Below are positions 58,188-60,017 of a stretch of 60,017 bases of DNA, piece after piece. The position numbers and the translations under genes were made by a program. Below the pieces are notes generated by a model. It worked only from the letters and a program-made list of their open reading frames with translations. It was not told the DNA's origin and did not search any database. The number at the start of each line of letters is the position of its first letter. Position 1 is the first letter of the stretch. Source of the stretch: Flavobacterium sp. ACAM 123 (GTDB taxonomy: Bacteria; Bacteroidota; Bacteroidia; Flavobacteriales; Flavobacteriaceae); contig NZ_AJXL01000008.1 in assembly GCF_000264055.1 (NCBI RefSeq), positions 1-60,017 on the forward strand, read 5' to 3'.

Positions 58188-59930
58188 ATGTTTGATATTT
58201 CTGCATTAAAAGAAATGAAGCTTTCTGAGCTTCAAGCTATAGCTAAAGCAGCTAAAACCATAAAGTTTAACGGTGTTAAAAAAGAAACCTTAATTGGTCA
58301 GATTTTAGAGCATCAAACGACTAAAGAAGATCCATCTTTAGATTTAAAAATGGAATCCTTTATTGAGGATGATAAGCCTAAAAGGGCCCGTATCGTTCCC
58401 GTTAAGAAGGCAGCCATTCAAAAAGCTAAAATCAGTCCAATTCAGAACATTGAGGACGCTCCTGCATATACAGAACTTAAGGCGAAGGTTGATTTACCAG
58501 CTGAAGTAAGTTCTCAAGTCGAAGCTGTGAATGAGGGGGAGTCAGTAAATGAATCTTCAGTGTCAGAAAAAAAAGTAGGTAAGATTATTAAGTTTAATAA
58601 ATCGGCTTACGAAAAGAAAATTGCTTTAAAAAAGGATAAGGAAGACGCAAAAGAATTAGGTAAAGAAGGTGAAGAGACTGTTGCGATTGATTCCAATACA
58701 ATCGAAGAAGTCGTAGCTCCTGTTAAAAAAGTAAACCCAAATCAATTAAATAAGCAAAATCAAAATCCAAACTTTAAAAGTAAGAAAAGTAATTTTAGGG
58801 ATTCTGATTTTGAATTTGATGGAATAATAGAAAGTGAAGGTGTTCTGGAAATGATGGCTGATGGCTATGGTTTCTTACGGTCCTCAGATTACAATTACTT
58901 AGCATCACCGGACGATATTTATTTATCAACATCTCAAATCAGATTATTTGGTTTAAAAACAGGAGACACTGTTAAAGGGGTGGTACGTCCGCCTAAAGAA
59001 GGAGAGAAATTCTTCCCTTTAGTAAAAGTTTTGAAAATAAACGGACATGATCCTCAAGTGGTTCGTGATAGAGTTTCATTTGAACATTTAACGCCTGTTT
59101 TTCCATCAGAAAAATTTAATTTGGCGGCACGACAAAGTACTATTTCAACTCGAATTATTGACCTGTTTTCTCCTTTAGGAAAGGGACAACGAGGTATGAT
59201 TGTCGCTCAGCCAAAAACAGGTAAAACCATGCTGCTGAAAGAAATTGCCAATGCAATTGCTGCGAATCATCCTGAAGTTTATCTTATTGTTTTATTGATA
59301 GACGAGCGTCCGGAAGAAGTTACAGATATGCAACGTAGCGTGCGTGGAGAAGTAATTGCATCTACTTTTGATAGAGAACCTCAAGAACACGTTAAGATTG
59401 CTAACATCGTACTTGAAAAAGCAAAACGATTAGTAGAGTGTGGCCATGATGTAGTGATTCTTTTAGATTCTATTACGCGATTAGCCAGAGCATATAATAC
59501 TGTACAACCGGCGTCAGGTAAAGTATTAAGTGGTGGTGTAGATGCTAACGCGCTACAAAAACCAAAACGATTCTTTGGAGCTGCCCGTAATGTTGAAAAT
59601 GGTGGTTCTTTGAGTATTATTGCGACTGCATTAACGGAAACTGGTTCTAAAATGGATGAAGTGATTTTTGAAGAATTCAAAGGTACCGGTAATATGGAAT
59701 TACAATTGGATAGAAAAATTGCTAATAAACGCATCTTCCCGGCAATAGATTTAACATCATCAAGTACAAGACGGGATGATTTATTATTAGATCAGAAAAC
59801 GCTACAAAGAATGTGGATCATGAGAAAATACCTTGCAGATATGAATCCCGTTGAAGCGATGAGTTTTATAAACGACCGTTTCAAACAAACTAAAAATAAC
59901 GAAGAGTTTTTAATCTCGATGAACGATTAA
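58188..59930 (+). CDS. rho: Transcription termination factor Rho
   Basis: 580 residues, longer than the E. coli form (419) because of an insert rich in Lys, Glu and Asn (about 45-210) usual in Bacteroidota. Rho N-domain at 1-45 ([18 protein letters not shown]); primary RNA-binding fold about 218-290 ([14 protein letters not shown]); motor domain with Walker [16 protein letters not shown], Walker [18 protein letters not shown]-loop [20 protein letters not shown] and R-loop region TGSKMDE. Hexameric RNA helicase that ends transcription. Stand-alone with a terminator at the window end. Intact. Confidence 0.97.
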   Translation: MFDISALKEMKLSELQAIAKAAKTIKFNGVKKETLIGQILEHQTTKEDPSLDLKMESFIEDDKPKRARIVPVKKAAIQKAKISPIQNIEDAPAYTELKAKVDLPAEVSSQVEAVNEGESVNESSVSEKKVGKIIKFNKSAYEKKIALKKDKEDAKELGKEGEETVAIDSNTIEEVVAPVKKVNPNQLNKQNQNPNFKSKKSNFRDSDFEFDGIIESEGVLEMMADGYGFLRSSDYNYLASPDDIYLSTSQIRLFGLKTGDTVKGVVRPPKEGEKFFPLVKVLKINGHDPQVVRDRVSFEHLTPVFPSEKFNLAARQSTISTRIIDLFSPLGKGQRGMIVAQPKTGKTMLLKEIANAIAANHPEVYLIVLLIDERPEEVTDMQRSVRGEVIASTFDREPQEHVKIANIVLEKAKRLVECGHDVVILLDSITRLARAYNTVQPASGKVLSGGVDANALQKPKRFFGAARNVENGGSLSIIATALTETGSKMDEVIFEEFKGTGNMELQLDRKIANKRIFPAIDLTSSSTRRDDLLLDQKTLQRMWIMRKYLADMNPVEAMSFINDRFKQTKNNEEFLISMND

Positions 59931-59977
59931 TGTAAAGATAACAGAACACAGAAAATAAATTAGTTTATTTTTGTATC

Positions 59978-60017
59978 AAAAAAAGCCTCGAAAGTAGTAA
60001 ATACTATTTCGAGGCTT
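59978..60017 (+). terminator. Terminator after rho (cut by window end)
   Basis: Stem AAGCCTCGAAA... / TTTCGAGGCTT with an inner TAGT/ACTA pairing; the T-run that should follow lies beyond the window. Confidence 0.75.

Overview
The window looks like a chromosome segment of a Flavobacterium-like member of the Flavobacteriaceae (Bacteroidota). The evidence is the low GC content, several TAnnTTTG-type -7 promoter boxes, a Rho factor with a long N-terminal insert, SusC/CirA-type receptors with a carboxypeptidase-like N-domain, and family neighbours typical of flavobacteria (DUF4293, a fasciclin lipoprotein, MerTP/GDCCVxC). No rRNA, tRNA, CRISPR array, prophage or insertion sequence was recognised.

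Region 1 (0-16.4 kb, all minus strand) is a stress or starvation-type locus in which some genes are intact and others are clearly decaying. Intact: a GT4 glycosyltransferase with an alpha/alpha-toroid tail, a GH130 glycoside phosphorylase/hydrolase, an MCE/MlaD protein, a DnaJ-family CbpA with its CbpM modulator, a P2A-type cation ATPase and a D-2-hydroxyacid dehydrogenase. Broken: an in-frame MlaE-MlaF deletion chimera, a PRPP-synthetase homologue, an AMP/thymidine-phosphorylase family gene, an M50 site-2 protease, a zinc-ribbon protein and PEP synthase. The lesions are mostly substitutions that create stops, plus internal deletions, so they do not look like a homopolymer sequencing artefact.

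Region 2 (16.9-25 kb, plus strand) is a signalling cluster: a 1172-residue GAF/multi-PAS histidine kinase with three PAS units at an exact 384-nt period, a sensor-less kinase core, an Rcp1-like receiver, a degenerate receiver, a REC-PAS-HK-REC-HPt hybrid kinase and a final stand-alone receiver. Together they could form a phosphorelay.

Region 3 (25-44 kb) has widely spaced single genes: a SulP anion transporter, a short HPF/RaiA-like ribosome factor, a GNAT, KatG, two overlapping tiny membrane proteins, a fasciclin lipoprotein, a TPR lipoprotein, a fatty acyl-CoA ligase, a haem pair (SOUL + ChaN) and an alpha/beta hydrolase. Between them lie several more pseudogenes (an L,D-transpeptidase, a short-chain dehydrogenase, a GNAT, a small membrane protein and an unrecognised gene of about 180 codons).

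Region 4 (44-60 kb) holds a metal operon in the order ArsR regulator, MerTP, GDCCVxC protein, small Cys/His-rich protein and TonB-dependent receptor, followed by housekeeping and regulatory genes: dihydrolipoyl dehydrogenase, an MsbA-like ABC exporter, TruA, a YfcE-like phosphoesterase, a TPR histidine kinase with its NarL-type regulator, DUF4293 and Rho. Three copies of a structured repeat of about 200-230 nt (near 38.0, 45.0 and 49.3 kb), all in the same orientation and each ending in the same terminator-like hairpin, are the best candidate for an undescribed or poorly described non-coding RNA family here.
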